Shown in pieces: positions 37,701-45,859 of a stretch of DNA of 64,000 nt. The notes below the pieces were generated by a model. That model worked only from the letters and a program-made list of their open reading frames with translations. It searched no databases and was not told where the DNA came from. Where the stretch lies: positions 3,539,087 to 3,603,086 of the forward strand of contig BSYO01000019.1 in NCBI GenBank assembly GCA_033239525.1, written 5' to 3'. Origin of the DNA: Nepenthes gracilis (Eukaryota > Streptophyta > Magnoliopsida > Caryophyllales > Nepenthaceae). Every line of letters begins with the position of its first letter. The stretch's first letter is position 1. The translations under genes and the position numbers were made by a program.

Positions 37701-38246
37701 TTTTGATAGTATAAAATTAATATTAAAATAAAAATTATAGAATTTTTTTGAGAGATAATATAATATTTTAATTTATAAAAAATGGCAGAATATGAGAGAG
37801 TGAATGAGAGAAGTATTAATAAATAATTACCAGCTCTCGAAACGAACCCTATCCTGAATGAGACAAAAGGCAGCCAATGAGACACCGTCTTCGTTTTTTG
37901 TCAAGAACTTACAAACAGGTGCAAGCCCATAGAGCCACTCAGTGCAGCCGTTCGACAACATTTGAACGGAGCAAGTAACGACAGAGTAGCTGGCCAGGAG
38001 GCGGAGCATACGGTCTAACATCACGGCGGCATCCGGGTTGTTGGTGGGCAACTCGGCGACAATCTTCGCCGGTGAAAGGTAAGCTCCAGGGCCGGCTCTC
38101 TTTATGACCTCAAGCACGTCAAGCTCAACAATGGCTTTTAGAACCATTGCTGGCACCGACCCACTTACGAGTGCCAAGGCATATGAGAATAGCTCATCAT
38201 CATCTTCTATTGGGCTCAATTTCGTCTTTCCTGTTGCTGAATCCAT
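13497..38246 (-). CDS. Caffeic acid O-methyltransferase-like gene, four exons, 22-kb first intron
   Basis: This is a cytosolic S-adenosylmethionine-dependent O-methyltransferase of plant class II, the family that methylates hydroxyls of caffeoyl-type and related phenolics. Exons 38246-37831, 15480-15170, 14297-14233 and 13799-13497 join into 364 residues, the usual COMT length (about 360-370). Residues 1-138 form the dimerisation domain with '[13 protein letters not shown]' at 75-87. The SAM loop [10 protein letters not shown] is at 203-212. The catalytic His is 268 in WICHNW, with assisting Glu 296 and Glu 328 (GGKE), equivalent to His269/Glu297/Glu329 of alfalfa COMT. Intron positions and phases agree with known COMT genes. 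Phenolic-pocket positions differ from lignin COMT (Leu129, Ile130, Leu323), so the substrate is uncertain. Intron 1 contains three LTR elements, so expression may be reduced. I give no gene symbol because orthology is not proven. Confidence 0.9.
14233..14297 (-). CDS. OMT exon 3
   Basis: A 65-nt exon too short to show as an open frame. On the minus strand it is preceded by TATATATATAG and followed by the consensus donor AAG|GTGAGT. In the phase set by exon 2 it reads [20 protein letters not shown] and then MK, which matches the COMT segment before the catalytic exon. The phase closes exactly at a codon boundary. Confidence 0.92.
14330..15100. repeat. Intron 2 array of three degenerate ~270-bp repeats
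   Basis: The anchor 'agacaaaattgtg', or variants of it, recurs at 14436, 14712 and 14979. Each is followed by a 'gtctcacgtcttcttttaaaatggg'-like stretch and 'ggactcaacattcaaactaa'. The spacing is 276 and 267 bp. A fourth related unit lies in intron 1 at about 37270-37560. The repeats make up most of the 872-bp intron 2. Confidence 0.65.
15170..15480 (-). CDS. OMT exon 2
   Basis: The 311-nt exon starts after TTGATTGTAG and completes Trp139 with its first base. It ends CCTG|GTACTC. It encodes the central region with '[10 protein letters not shown]', 'MSNHST' (phenolic-side contacts in COMT) and the SAM-binding loop [10 protein letters not shown], followed by 'INFDLPHV', whose Asp contacts the ribose of SAM in the family. 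Confidence 0.92.
15481..16157. other. Intron 1, native-looking AT-rich part next to exon 2
   Basis: AT-rich intron sequence between the exon 2 acceptor and solo LTR A4. No repeat or coding feature is recognised. Confidence 0.5.
16158..18651 (+). mobile_element. Solo LTR of family A (copy A4) inside OMT intron 1
   Basis: A 2,494-bp element beginning TGTGATATTCCGG and ending GGGTCGTGACA, flanked on both sides by the perfect 5-bp duplication AATAT (16153-16157 and 18652-18656). It is the best preserved family A copy. It is GC-rich and CpG-rich from 16480 to 17040, where long open frames on both strands are compositional and match no protein I know. It lies on the plus strand, opposite to the OMT gene. 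No gag, pol or second LTR is attached. Confidence 0.85.
17369..17495 (+). repeat. Four 32-bp tandem repeats in LTR A4
   Basis: Four consecutive copies of 'attggctacttccgccgtaa' plus 'ggaagatgaggt' differ at only a few positions (one copy lacks a final base). They sit in the downstream half of the solo LTR. Confidence 0.9.
18652..19894 (+). mobile_element. Intron 1 spacer, partly a decayed plus-strand LTR
   Basis: 18652-19540 is AT-rich sequence with nothing I can name, apart from a degenerate 'caccattagt' segment near 19090-19390. From about 19560 a purine-rich stretch, then 'aaccttctttatc', resembles the middle of family A LTRs such as A8 (about 50260-50400). This suggests that element B landed in an older family A LTR whose continuation lies at 30587-31166 and 36628-36900. 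Confidence 0.3.
19895..20962 (+). repeat. Element B 5' LTR
   Basis: Starts TGATTGGTAGGCCCAT and ends GGTACGCATCA. It aligns along its length with 29494-30586. A TATA-like CTATATAAC at 20418-20426 is likely the core promoter of the element. Confidence 0.92.
20963..20985 (+). other. Element B primer-binding site
   Basis: TTAGCGCTGTCTGTGGGAAT lies directly after the 5' LTR. It is nearly the same as the minus-strand sequence at the matching place in element C (TTGGCGTTGTCTGTGGGAAC) and resembles the TGGCGCCGTCTGTGGGAA type common in plant Ty3/gypsy elements. Confidence 0.75.
21043..22740 (+). pseudogene. Element B gag
   Basis: The gag precursor reads in one frame from about 21043, with stops at 21284-21286 (TGA), 22136-22138 (TAG), near 22225 (TAA) and near 22507 (TAG). 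The central retrotransposon gag domain (about 21700-22130) has '[15 protein letters not shown]' and '[12 protein letters not shown]'. A zinc-knuckle-like '[12 protein letters not shown]' lies at about 22455-22490, its first Cys replaced by Phe. Several of the stops could be former Trp or Gln codons. It is not functional. Confidence 0.85.
22741..26500 (+). pseudogene. Element B pol (protease, RT, RNase H x2, integrase)
   Basis: The order of domains is visible despite many stops and at least three frame changes. Protease-like '[13 protein letters not shown]' is near 22850, with the usual catalytic DSG/DTG motif lost. RT runs about 23470-24130, with 'YVDDMLVKS' near 23950. RNase H runs about 24330-24730. 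A second RNase H (about 24790-25180) has '[15 protein letters not shown]' and '[11 protein letters not shown]'. The integrase zinc finger (CESC) is near 25570, and the core from about 25690 has '[11 protein letters not shown]' and 'MTDNE'. A short deletion sits near 23985, just after the RT motif. The paired RNase H domains are typical of Tat/Ogre elements. Confidence 0.9.
26690..26845 (+). repeat. 40-bp tandem repeats downstream of integrase in element B
   Basis: Nearly four copies of a 40-bp unit starting 'ctaaaccctggtcatccaag' begin at 26690, 26730, 26770 and 26810. They lie in the non-coding stretch between pol and the antisense frame (26500-27240), in which I see nothing else. Confidence 0.85.
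27244..29172 (-). pseudogene. Element B antisense ORF (putative gypsy-type transposon domain)
   Basis: This frame runs against the element and ends 0.3 kb before its 3' LTR. The upstream part (about 29080-28606) has 'VEYNIPQE', '[19 protein letters not shown]' and '[19 protein letters not shown]', like the plus-strand frames of elements C and E. I recognise this as the Pfam family called 'putative gypsy type transposon'. Further on come 'KAKWGPPSP' (near 28400) and a charged helical region (27828-27541, LRQRD then [13 protein letters not shown]) likely to form a coiled coil. An intron-like GT...AG segment with a T-rich 3' end lies at 27840-27761. No clear start codon remains, and in-frame stops occur near 28604, 28570, 28490 and 28390. 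Function is unknown. Confidence 0.75.
29494..30586 (+). repeat. Element B 3' LTR
   Basis: Starts TGATGGGTAGGCCCAT and ends GGTACGCATCA, preceded by a short G-rich tract (GGCATGGGGGTAG) that may be the polypurine tract. It is about 25 bp longer than the 5' LTR, mainly through a partial repeat near 30001-30026. TATATAACCC at 30041-30050 matches the TATA position of the 5' LTR. Confidence 0.92.
30587..31166 (+). mobile_element. Intron 1 spacer between elements B and C, probably decayed LTR
   Basis: AT-rich sequence that appears to continue the sequence left of element B. 'gatgttaatatattttaatgttatgg' near 31110 recalls the 'atgccttaatatattatag' motif of family A LTRs. No coding sequence is present. 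Confidence 0.3.
31167..32289 (-). repeat. Element C 3' LTR
   Basis: On the minus strand it starts TGTTGGGTCCTAATATAAGG at 32289 and ends AAAACGCAACA at 31167. The TATA box CTATAAATA is on the minus strand at 31518-31510, the same transcriptional direction as the OMT gene and upstream of its exons 2-4. Confidence 0.9.
32290..32303 (-). other. Element C polypurine tract
   Basis: The minus strand reads GGATGGGGGGCTA immediately before the 3' LTR start TGTTGGG, the expected plus-strand primer site of an LTR retroelement in this orientation. Confidence 0.7.
32843..34620 (+). pseudogene. Element C antisense ORF with putative gypsy-type transposon domain
   Basis: The frame starts at ATG 32843 ([14 protein letters not shown]), equivalent to the ATG of the element E frame at 62471. 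The first 180 residues have '[19 protein letters not shown]', '[20 protein letters not shown]' and 'WPANVAL'. Near 33345 the frame shifts by one and continues as '[20 protein letters not shown]', then '[13 protein letters not shown]', a basic run ([13 protein letters not shown]) and an acidic, Ser/Pro-rich tail to 34017. A second shift near 33975 leads into '[15 protein letters not shown]' and the 14-residue repeats, where a stop lies at 34290. It runs opposite to the element. Only the frameshifts and that stop keep it from being one long protein. Function unknown. Confidence 0.75.
34191..34590 (+). repeat. 42-bp tandem array (nine copies plus a partial)
   Basis: Nine 42-bp units start at 34191, 34233 and so on to 34527, with a partial tenth from 34569. 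A typical unit is 'gtgcccgagcggccccagag' followed by 'gtcgaattccaaaaactcggct'. The unit is a multiple of three and encodes a 14-residue repeat such as [14 protein letters not shown] on the plus strand. It is also largely open on the minus strand, so strand use cannot be told from openness alone. Confidence 0.93.
34600..35421 (-). pseudogene. Element C gag remnant
   Basis: The minus-strand frame from 35421 to 35101 begins [14 protein letters not shown] and contains '[18 protein letters not shown]', a helical N-terminal gag segment, then breaks up. A second segment (about 34865-34680) has '[20 protein letters not shown]', the Tat-type gag knuckle (usually YCxFHxxxGHxTxxC) with its Cys and His residues partly lost, followed by 'ERLVMEGYL'. 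The central gag domain is missing. Past 34600 this strand overlaps the tandem array of the antisense frame. Confidence 0.75.
35473..35495 (-). other. Element C primer-binding site
   Basis: On the minus strand, directly after the 5' LTR, the sequence is TTGGCGTTGTCTGTGGGAAC. This fixes the orientation of the element and matches the site of element B apart from a few bases. Confidence 0.8.
35496..36627 (-). repeat. Element C 5' LTR
   Basis: On the minus strand it starts at 36627 as TATTGGGTCCTAATATAAGG (first bases TA, not TG, a likely mutation) and ends GAAACGTAACA at 35496. A TATA box, CTATAAATA, lies on the minus strand at 35847-35839. Confidence 0.9.
36628..37830. other. Intron 1, part next to exon 1
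   Basis: 36628-36900 may be more of the decayed LTR hit by elements B and C. About 37270-37560 holds one unit of the ~270-bp repeat also found three times in intron 2 ('ggacaaaattatacgg', then 'cataccttttcccataatagac'). The rest is AT-rich intron without features. Confidence 0.4.
37831..38246 (-). CDS. OMT exon 1
   Basis: The 416-nt exon encodes residues 1-138 plus two bases of Trp139. The ATG at 38246-38244 is the first in frame, and it gives a first residue aligned with COMT N-termini. The 3' boundary is AGCTG|GTAATTA. Reading on into the intron meets a stop at once (TGG TAA), so splicing is needed. It encodes the N-terminal dimerisation domain, including 'GAYLSP' and 'KNEDGVS'. Confidence 0.9.
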
Positions 38247-38336
38247 ATGAAGTTTGGTGCTGTTGTTGGTAATGGTGGTAGTGGTAGTGGTGGTGGTAAT
38301 GTAGGAGAAGGGGATGAGAATAATGCAGGAAGGAGC

Positions 38337-38346
38337 TTTATATGAG
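38337..38346 (-). promoter_or_regulatory. Probable TATA box of the OMT gene
   Basis: The minus strand reads CTCATATAAAG about 95 bp upstream of the OMT ATG. This would place transcription start roughly 60 bp before the ATG, leaving a short leader rich in ACC triplets (38260-38320). The corresponding site in the pseudogene region is not conserved. Confidence 0.5.
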
Positions 38347-38399
38347 GGGATGAGTGAATAAATTCAAATGGTAAATGATGGGGAAGTTTGTGATTTAAA

Positions 38400-39739
38400 A
38401 TTTATTTTTAATTTAATTGTTATTAATTAATATAAATAAAAATAAACTTATCATGGACAAATATTTTTATTTATGTAGTATGTATATTAGTGTAATTTTT
38501 TATTTTAATATAATTTATAATATTTTTAATTTATTTGCAACTCAAATTTTTTCATGATCAAATGCTGAAATATTCAAAATTGGTGAGATATATTCCTGAA
38601 ATATTAGAGATATGTTGGATATTATTGAAATGTTTAAAGATGCCATATCATTAGATATCTATTTGAAATAAAAATTAACATTAGATTAAGCCAACTCATT
38701 TATTAATAATTTAATTTAATAAAAATTTAAATTACAATAGACAATTTAAATACAAATTGTCTTTCGGTTCACATTTAATTCACATTAAATTGATTGGCAT
38801 CCAACTTTAATTAATTCCTTCTTCAACGCCGAAACAAACTACAGGCCTTGTATAGCATGTAGCTACGGGCCCACCGCTCTCGGTCGTTCATTTTTCTATT
38901 TTAAGCGAACGTCATTATAAGAAAATTAATACTATCACCTAATCTATAAAAGTTTGGAGGGATTCTAGAAAGTTCAATATCTTATAAATATAAAATTTAT
39001 TTTTTATATTTTAGCTATTTATTTTAAATTAATAATTATAATTTAATTAATAAAAAAACTAAGAAAGTAGTTAAAGTAAGTAATTTTAAAATAATTATAT
39101 TATAATTATTCATTTAAAAATAGACAATCGAGATTATGAGAATAATTGCTTTCATCTTCTTAAGAGATCGAACCTCTTTCAGTTCATTTGGAAGGCTGTG
39201 TCTTGCAGAATAAGTTTACTTTTGAGTAAAGAATCAATGGCAAATTTTTTTAAAAAAAGTAATTAAAAATAAATTTAATTTTTTAATACTCATTAAATTT
39301 CTAAAAAAGTAAAAAAAAAAGAACTATTTATTTTTTTTAAATAAAAGAAAAATACAATGAGTGAAAAGAATGTGTAAAGGCTTTATCTCAGTTTGGGAGG
39401 GATCCGAGGATATTATCTCTAAGAAGAAGTGGGTTCTACTTCTCTTATTTAGACCGTTGAATTGAAAAAAAAAATTTAACGGTTAGATTTTAAATATTAA
39501 ATAAAAAAATTTTAAATAGTTGTTTTTATTAAATTTAAAAATATAATTATATTTAATATTTTTATTGTTAAATATTTATTATTGAATTTTAATTCAATGA
39601 TATCAACAAAAAATCGGGTACGTTTGGTATAAATTATTGACTAAAAGAGGAGAATTTTTATTAAATAACATTTTTGATACTTTGAAAAAACACCATATTC
39701 ATAGCTTTGACTTGATTTTTACCAAGAGATCTTTAATGT
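38400..39739. other. AT-rich sequence upstream of the OMT gene
   Basis: About 38640-38790 is a partial copy of repeat block G (same orientation as 3030-3130). The rest is AT-rich with homopolymer runs. No gene is visible. Confidence 0.4.
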
Positions 39740-40234
39740 TACATTTAATTCTTCATTCTCATTCTTTCTCTCTCTTCTAGTATCTTCCTTCTTTTCCCCC
39801 CCTCTTTTTTCTCAAATTTCTAATAAAAATAACTTAAAATCGATAAATGGACCTATTTATAAAAAATAAAATTATATGCATTGGTTAGGCACCAAGACAT
39901 AATCCGTATCATATACAAGTATCTATTAGATGTATATCAGATATCAAAATTTTATCCCATATATGTATGTGTATTTGTCGAGCGCATATTCAATATAAAT
40001 ATTATACCTAAAATGTGTTTGAGTGCTCCAAAGGAATCCATTAGACATGTACTTACTATCTAAATTATACATGAGTATGAGTCCGGCATAGGTCTGTGTG
40101 TCACTCAACCTAACTTATTTCAATTTAAAACTAATTTGTTAGTTTTTTTAACCCAAATTTTATATTTATCTAAAAAATTTATTAGTTTAATTAAATTAAT
40201 TATCATGAAAAACTATCTTAAAATTCATACATTA
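39740..40234 (-). mobile_element. 5' fragment of a minus-strand family A LTR
   Basis: The minus strand starts TGTAATGTATGAATTTTAAG at 40234 and stays similar to copy A10 (60422-59940) through 'gtgattgatt'-type sequence into the pyrimidine tract near 39760-39800. The 3' part is missing or unrecognisable. Confidence 0.45.
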
Positions 40235-41836
40235 CAATAATTACAACTAGATCATGGGAGAATCTTATACAGACTTAAATTATTTAAGATGCCCACTACG
40301 AATTTAATTCTTAGAGTGATTATTTTGTTAACAATTCCTTCACATTTAGGAACCCGAAGAAATAGGTTCGATTTTTCTTGTATGAAGTTGGATTCACTTG
40401 ATAAAAAGTCTAGACAAAATATGGAGTAATGGAATACAACGAGTTTTAATGTCGAGGAAATGAAAAAAAAAAATATATGAAAAATCCTAATTAAACAACC
40501 AAACATAAATATTTAAAATACACGTTGATTTTTTTTTATAGTTATTGCATAAAGTACAAAAAGTCAAGTTAAATTACTTTTCATTACTACTCTACACATT
40601 ATTTACCTTCAATAGTAATAGTTGTGAAAATTCACCAAATTTGAACTGTATTTTGCGGAGATTTTTTACTCACTTAGTGTTATATTTCGTTTTCTTATAA
40701 ATTCGTGGCATAAATAACTTGTAAGTTTTGGTCGGAAGAAAGAGTTTTTTAAATATTAGTTAATAGTTGCTTTTATTACATCATATAATTATGGTAGGCG
40801 ATTTTCTTTATTTTAATGAGTATTGAGCAGGTACATAACAAGAAAAGTTTAACCATCTTATGTGATGCTATATCGATTATGTTTTGGAGATAATAGTTAG
40901 GAATCAACTATCGGAATTTATAGGGTTCAACCCATTCATGGTTTATGGTTTACGATTTTTATTACATCATGTTTATTGTGTTTTGGTATTAGGATTGTAG
41001 CATGTATGTCTTTATTAGAAATTTGATTTGAATGTGATCTTTCTGAGTCTTTTTTACTAATAAAGACCGTTCAATTTTAAACAACCACAAATGTAGAAAA
41101 AGAAAGTACATATTAAGTAATACAGTATATTTATAGAGAATAGCCAATAAACAATATGTGACCTAATAGGCAAGGACTTTTCTATTGTAGTCTCTGGGTT
41201 AATTGTAAAATTACATCTTTACGAACATAAACTTTTTTATGCAGTCATATAAATATCTGTAATTTATCAACAAAAAGAAAAAAAAAACATACTGTTAAAT
41301 GCCATTTGGCAATTTTTTTTCAAGACTTTGGAAGGAAATAGATTATGAAAACAATAAGGAACGCAAATATGTAAAAGGATTCTTATATTATCTTTTCATG
41401 TTCGATAGATGTATGTAGCGCTTTTATATTACAAAGAGGTTATGTTTATCGTTTGTACTTATGTCTTTGATGTCATAATAAAGGACTTTAAGAAAGTAAA
41501 ATGAACACATACTTTTCTTTTTCTTTTTGCATTGAACTTTGTCTTTGGTACTATTCACTAAAACCATTTTAAATTAGTTGTTTGGCATTCGATTTCTATT
41601 TAATAAAGTCAAACAGTTTTATAAAATTAGGTACCAAAAAGGAATCTTTAGAGAGGACATTTTATAATATTTTGAAAATTTATCTACCCACTTAAATTAT
41701 TATGATTTGAATTCACAAAAGTAATATAGGTAACAATTGGCTTATGCGAATTATTTTTTTAAAATAACTTTTACTAAATCTTAATACCATAAAATATATT
41801 AGCTTTCTATTTAATATATAGATTATATCAAAAAAT
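40235..41836. other. AT-rich spacer
   Basis: No coding sequence, tRNA or clear repeat is seen. The region is AT-rich and low in complexity. Confidence 0.35.
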
Positions 41837-43026
41837 TATTGGGGCAAAAGGCTAGTCGGATAGATGCACACAAACACACACAGGGAGAAAATGAAAGAAC
41901 ACACAAGTTTTACATGAAAAATCACTCACAAATCGAATGAAAAAACTCCAGGATACTAAATCTACAAATAGATCTATTATATGAGATTAGTTATACAAAC
42001 CACATGACTATACAAACCCAAGAAATGAAAAATTAAAAAATAAAGTACAAGAATATAAAGCATCACACTTTGTGTTTTACTCACTACTCTCTCTTTGTTC
42101 ACTATCTTTTCCTCCTCTTTCTCATACACTTGGATATCTCTTTTACCGTTTACAACATGCATATATATATATTGTTGTTCTGTTGAATATTCTATTCTTG
42201 ATAAAATCTATCTTCGGAGATACTATGCATAAATGACGCCCAGAGATCTCGCATATCCTCCTGAGATCATGCATACTCAGAAAATCTTCAGAACTGGCAC
42301 CCATAGGCCCTATTGGATTATCTGATGGACGGTCAATCATCCATTGACCAGCTTCTCCTCCAAGCCATTCCACCATTAGAATCTTCGGGCGATCCTTGAT
42401 GACTCCTAGTAATAACAACGACTTCGGACATTATCCAATGTCCTCGGTTGTTACTGTTCGGCCCATGTCCTTGGGTGTTTCTATACCAGTAAAGCCAACT
42501 AGTAAATTCCGTGCGTCTATCCTCTACTGTTTTTGGCTCCTTGGTCATCCACACACCTTCAACCATCAGCGCTCCTTTGCCTTTTTGGCTGAAGAACGCA
42601 TTGACCAGCCATTTTGGCACCAACGAGCTTCCGTGGCCGTTTGCCTCCGTGGAGCTTTTGCACGCCTTTGTCTCCTTAGCGGGTCAATGCATTGACCCGC
42701 CATTTGCTCCTTAGCAAATTCCTCACGTCTTCTTCCGGCCGCTTTGTCTCCTTTAGTCGATTAACCCTTTGATCGAAATTCTCAATTGCGCAACCGGCAA
42801 ACTTTGCGAAAAAAATAATACAACCTGTCATTTTTCCCCAAGTGCCTTCCTTGCTGGTCAACTCGTTGACCGGCTATTTTGCTCCTTAGCAGTTAACAAG
42901 TTGACTAGCTATTTGTTGCCCGAAAGCCGCCTACCCTTGCTCTCCGAAAATCCTTTGCTTTCCAGATTTCCTCAGATGACAACCCGTTTGTTGAGTTACC
43001 ATATAAAGGAGTGACCAAATCCAACA
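41837..43026 (-). mobile_element. Solo LTR of a separate family (D), minus strand
   Basis: On the minus strand it starts TGTTGGATTTGGTCACTCC at 43026 and ends TTTTGCCCCAATA at 41837, about 1.19 kb. A perfect 5-bp duplication AAAAT flanks it (41832-41836 and 43027-43031). The start and end resemble Ty1/copia-type plant LTRs, but with no coding region the superfamily is unproven. The interior has several 'gttgacc..gcc' motifs spaced irregularly. Open frames inside match no known protein. Confidence 0.75.
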
Positions 43027-43031
43027 AAAAT

Positions 43032-44011
43032 ACCTCATATTTATGATACAAATATAACATAATTATAATGCTGATTAATCAAGCACATCTAAGCACCAGA
43101 GGAAAACACCTATGAGACAAGATAATTCGACCACTTCTTTAAAATCATGTTTATATTATAAAACTAATTTGTATATCCTTAAAATTTGATTAATATCACA
43201 AACAAATTTCTCCAACAAATATTTGAAGTATTTGTGAAGTATTATATTCATATATTTAAAGTTTATTTTATACAGAATAAATAAATATTTAAAATATTAT
43301 ATTTACATATTAAAATATTTGTGAAGAAGAAGTCATAAATATCATATTTAGGCCTTCTATGTAATAGTCTATACATATACTTTGGATTGAATTTTATTTT
43401 GTTATTTATTTTGATATTTATATTTTCCTATACGATGAAACACTTTATATTTATACTTTTTTGGAGTGAAAAGTTTATACTTTTTGGATAGAGAAGAAAA
43501 GTTTTAAACATTTATCATCGAGTCCTCTAAATTGATATTTTATTTGATAACAATTGTAAAGAATTAAATAGAATAATATATTCAGACGTCTTAATATATT
43601 TAGATAAATATGAGAATTATACCAATCATCCATAAGTTGTAAAAGAAAAGGACATTTTAATCCCATCTATATGGAGTAATATATGGACGTACTAACTGTT
43701 GGTCTTAATAGTAGAGATTTGATCTAAAATTATCGAGAGTATGTATAACTATTATTCAAAATTAGTCTTTTAGTTTTTAATTATCAGATTTTAGTGTATT
43801 TTGGCTTTTTGATATTTTATCTTTGATTTAATATTTGAGACATTTGACTTTTGAGATTATAGGCTTTAATCATTATTCATCTTTATCTAGATTTGAATTG
43901 GATTTATCACGAATTTGAATCAAAGCAAATATAATCAATAAATTTCACAAGAAATAAAATTTCATAGTAACAATAATACCACAATGATTAACTAATCTCA
44001 AAACACAGGTA
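43032..44011 (+). mobile_element. Decayed family A-like LTR fragment, plus strand
   Basis: 'tattcagacgtcttaatatatttag' near 43580 is the plus-strand form of the 'ttaggacgtcc' landmark in the family. No ends are defined. Copy A5 interrupts it on the right. Confidence 0.3.
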
Positions 44012-45854
44012 TGACAAGAAAAAAAAAATAACAGGACCCAATATGACAACTAAAACATACACAAGATCTCATTGGACAACCATCTGAACAATATATCAAA
44101 TGACCTGCTATCCAAAGTCGTATGGGAGGAACAAATTCAATATATACACATCCATTATACATACTATACAATTGTTCATACATAGCCAAATGCCTAAAGT
44201 GCATCCATTGCGCACTTTGATATAATAATACAAACCCAAATCAAAATGAAACCATAACTCACTAATAGATGAAGCCACAATCAAATTTCGTCCAAACTCT
44301 TACACAGTATCCGAACCCATTACTCTAAAGAGATAAGAAACAGAAAATGTGAGTCTAAAATTTAATAAGTATTAATATCATATATATAAACAATTACATC
44401 TAAATTTGGAGGGAGGATTCATAAATACATTCCAAATGGGTAAAAGACTCAATTTTGAAAGTTCAATGACAAAAATCATTAGGTAGTCTCATATTCAAAT
44501 CATAGGCCAAATCGAAAAGTAGTCCCAATGGGACGTGCTCATAATAAATCGTGATCCATAGTTAAATCACATAATCTGAATCATATCATATCTATACGAA
44601 AGGTATACTGAGCAAAACAAAGTCCGAATCCAAATCACATATAAATGAAAGTTAGAATGAAATTATATAAATTAAAACATGTTTTAGAATAAATCACACA
44701 TCGAAATTTGAGACTAACCAAATTCTAACTGTGGGTAAACTAGTAAATCTCAAATTGAAATTCAAATACAAATCTATGTACAAATACAAAGTATGCACGA
44801 AATTAGAGAATCAAAGACCATAAAGCCTACTTGAGAAAGGGTTACCATACTTTCAATAATTTTAAGTCATAAGAACCACTATTTAGACCTATGGTAATGC
44901 CATTTATATATTTTGTCTCCCATAAATAAGGAACCTGCTTACTATATTTTGTTACCCGTAACTTTCGTTACAATCCTCAAATTTAATGAATATATTAGGA
45001 TATCCAAATATATTAATTTTTCATTCAATTCACTTACGATGGTTCTCATTAAAACATAAATGGGGTGAGCCATATTATAACAAAGGCTTTATTACCGGTG
45101 AAAAAGGGAGTCACAAAATTTTTTTCATCTGCAATACAGTTTTTCCATTGAAAGAGGCACTACAAATCACATATCTAAATCAAATTACAACAGTAGCAAT
45201 ATATGAGTACTAATACATGGTCCATATAGGTTTATTATGACATTTTCTATACAAATATACTGATACTTAAATATGCGGTCTTAAATATTTATCCATTTTT
45301 AATAAAATAACAGATTCCTCAAATATTTAAAAATTCATAACAAAACCCCTCAAATGATAGGTGAAATATCATGCGTACATAAAGAAAAATACGTGAGCTA
45401 AATAAAAATAGTATGCACAAAGTTAAATCTCTAAAATAAATACAAAACTTATCAGATATTGAAATATATAAATGGTTGGGCTTATAAGTACTTCCATTAA
45501 TCTTATACCAAGCAGATCCGATAAAAAATATTATGATTTGCCATTTCTCTGATTCCTCTCTCCTTTTCCTTCTCTTCTCTTCTTCTTCTACCACGTGAAA
45601 TGCCCATAGTGCACATTGCCCCCCTTATATACCCTAAATAGCACTCAAGTACTAGCTTAGACGCACCTCAAGTGTGCTTCAAGCGCAAGCCTACAAGAAT
45701 CAATACTCAAGTGCCATTCGAGTGCATTTCGGATGCCAACCAATTGATTTGAATTCCTTCAAAATTCCACCAAATACAATTTATTTTAACACATCTAATT
45801 AACCCAAATAATAAATAAATCCAAAATAAATTAAATAGACTTTCAAATATTACA
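44012..45854 (-). mobile_element. Family A LTR copy A5, minus strand
   Basis: On the minus strand it starts TGTAATATTTGAAAG at 45854. Its 3' part aligns with A1 ('ggacccaatatgacaac', 'gatctcattggacaaccatc'). The 'tatattaggatatccaaatatatt' landmark is at about 44993. The left terminus is mutated. No target-site duplication was found. Confidence 0.5.
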
Positions 45855-45859
45855 AAATT

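Noticed and set aside
38260..38320. ACC-rich stretch upstream of the OMT ATG resembling AC elements of lignin genes
   Set aside because: It lies between the TATA box and the ATG, so it is probably leader, and it contains no exact ACCTACC or ACCAACC. It looks like a simple ACC repeat.
42143..43014. Several open frames on both strands in the 42-43 kb GC-richer segment
   Set aside because: They lie inside solo LTR D, which has exact ends and a target-site duplication. No protein similarity was recognised.
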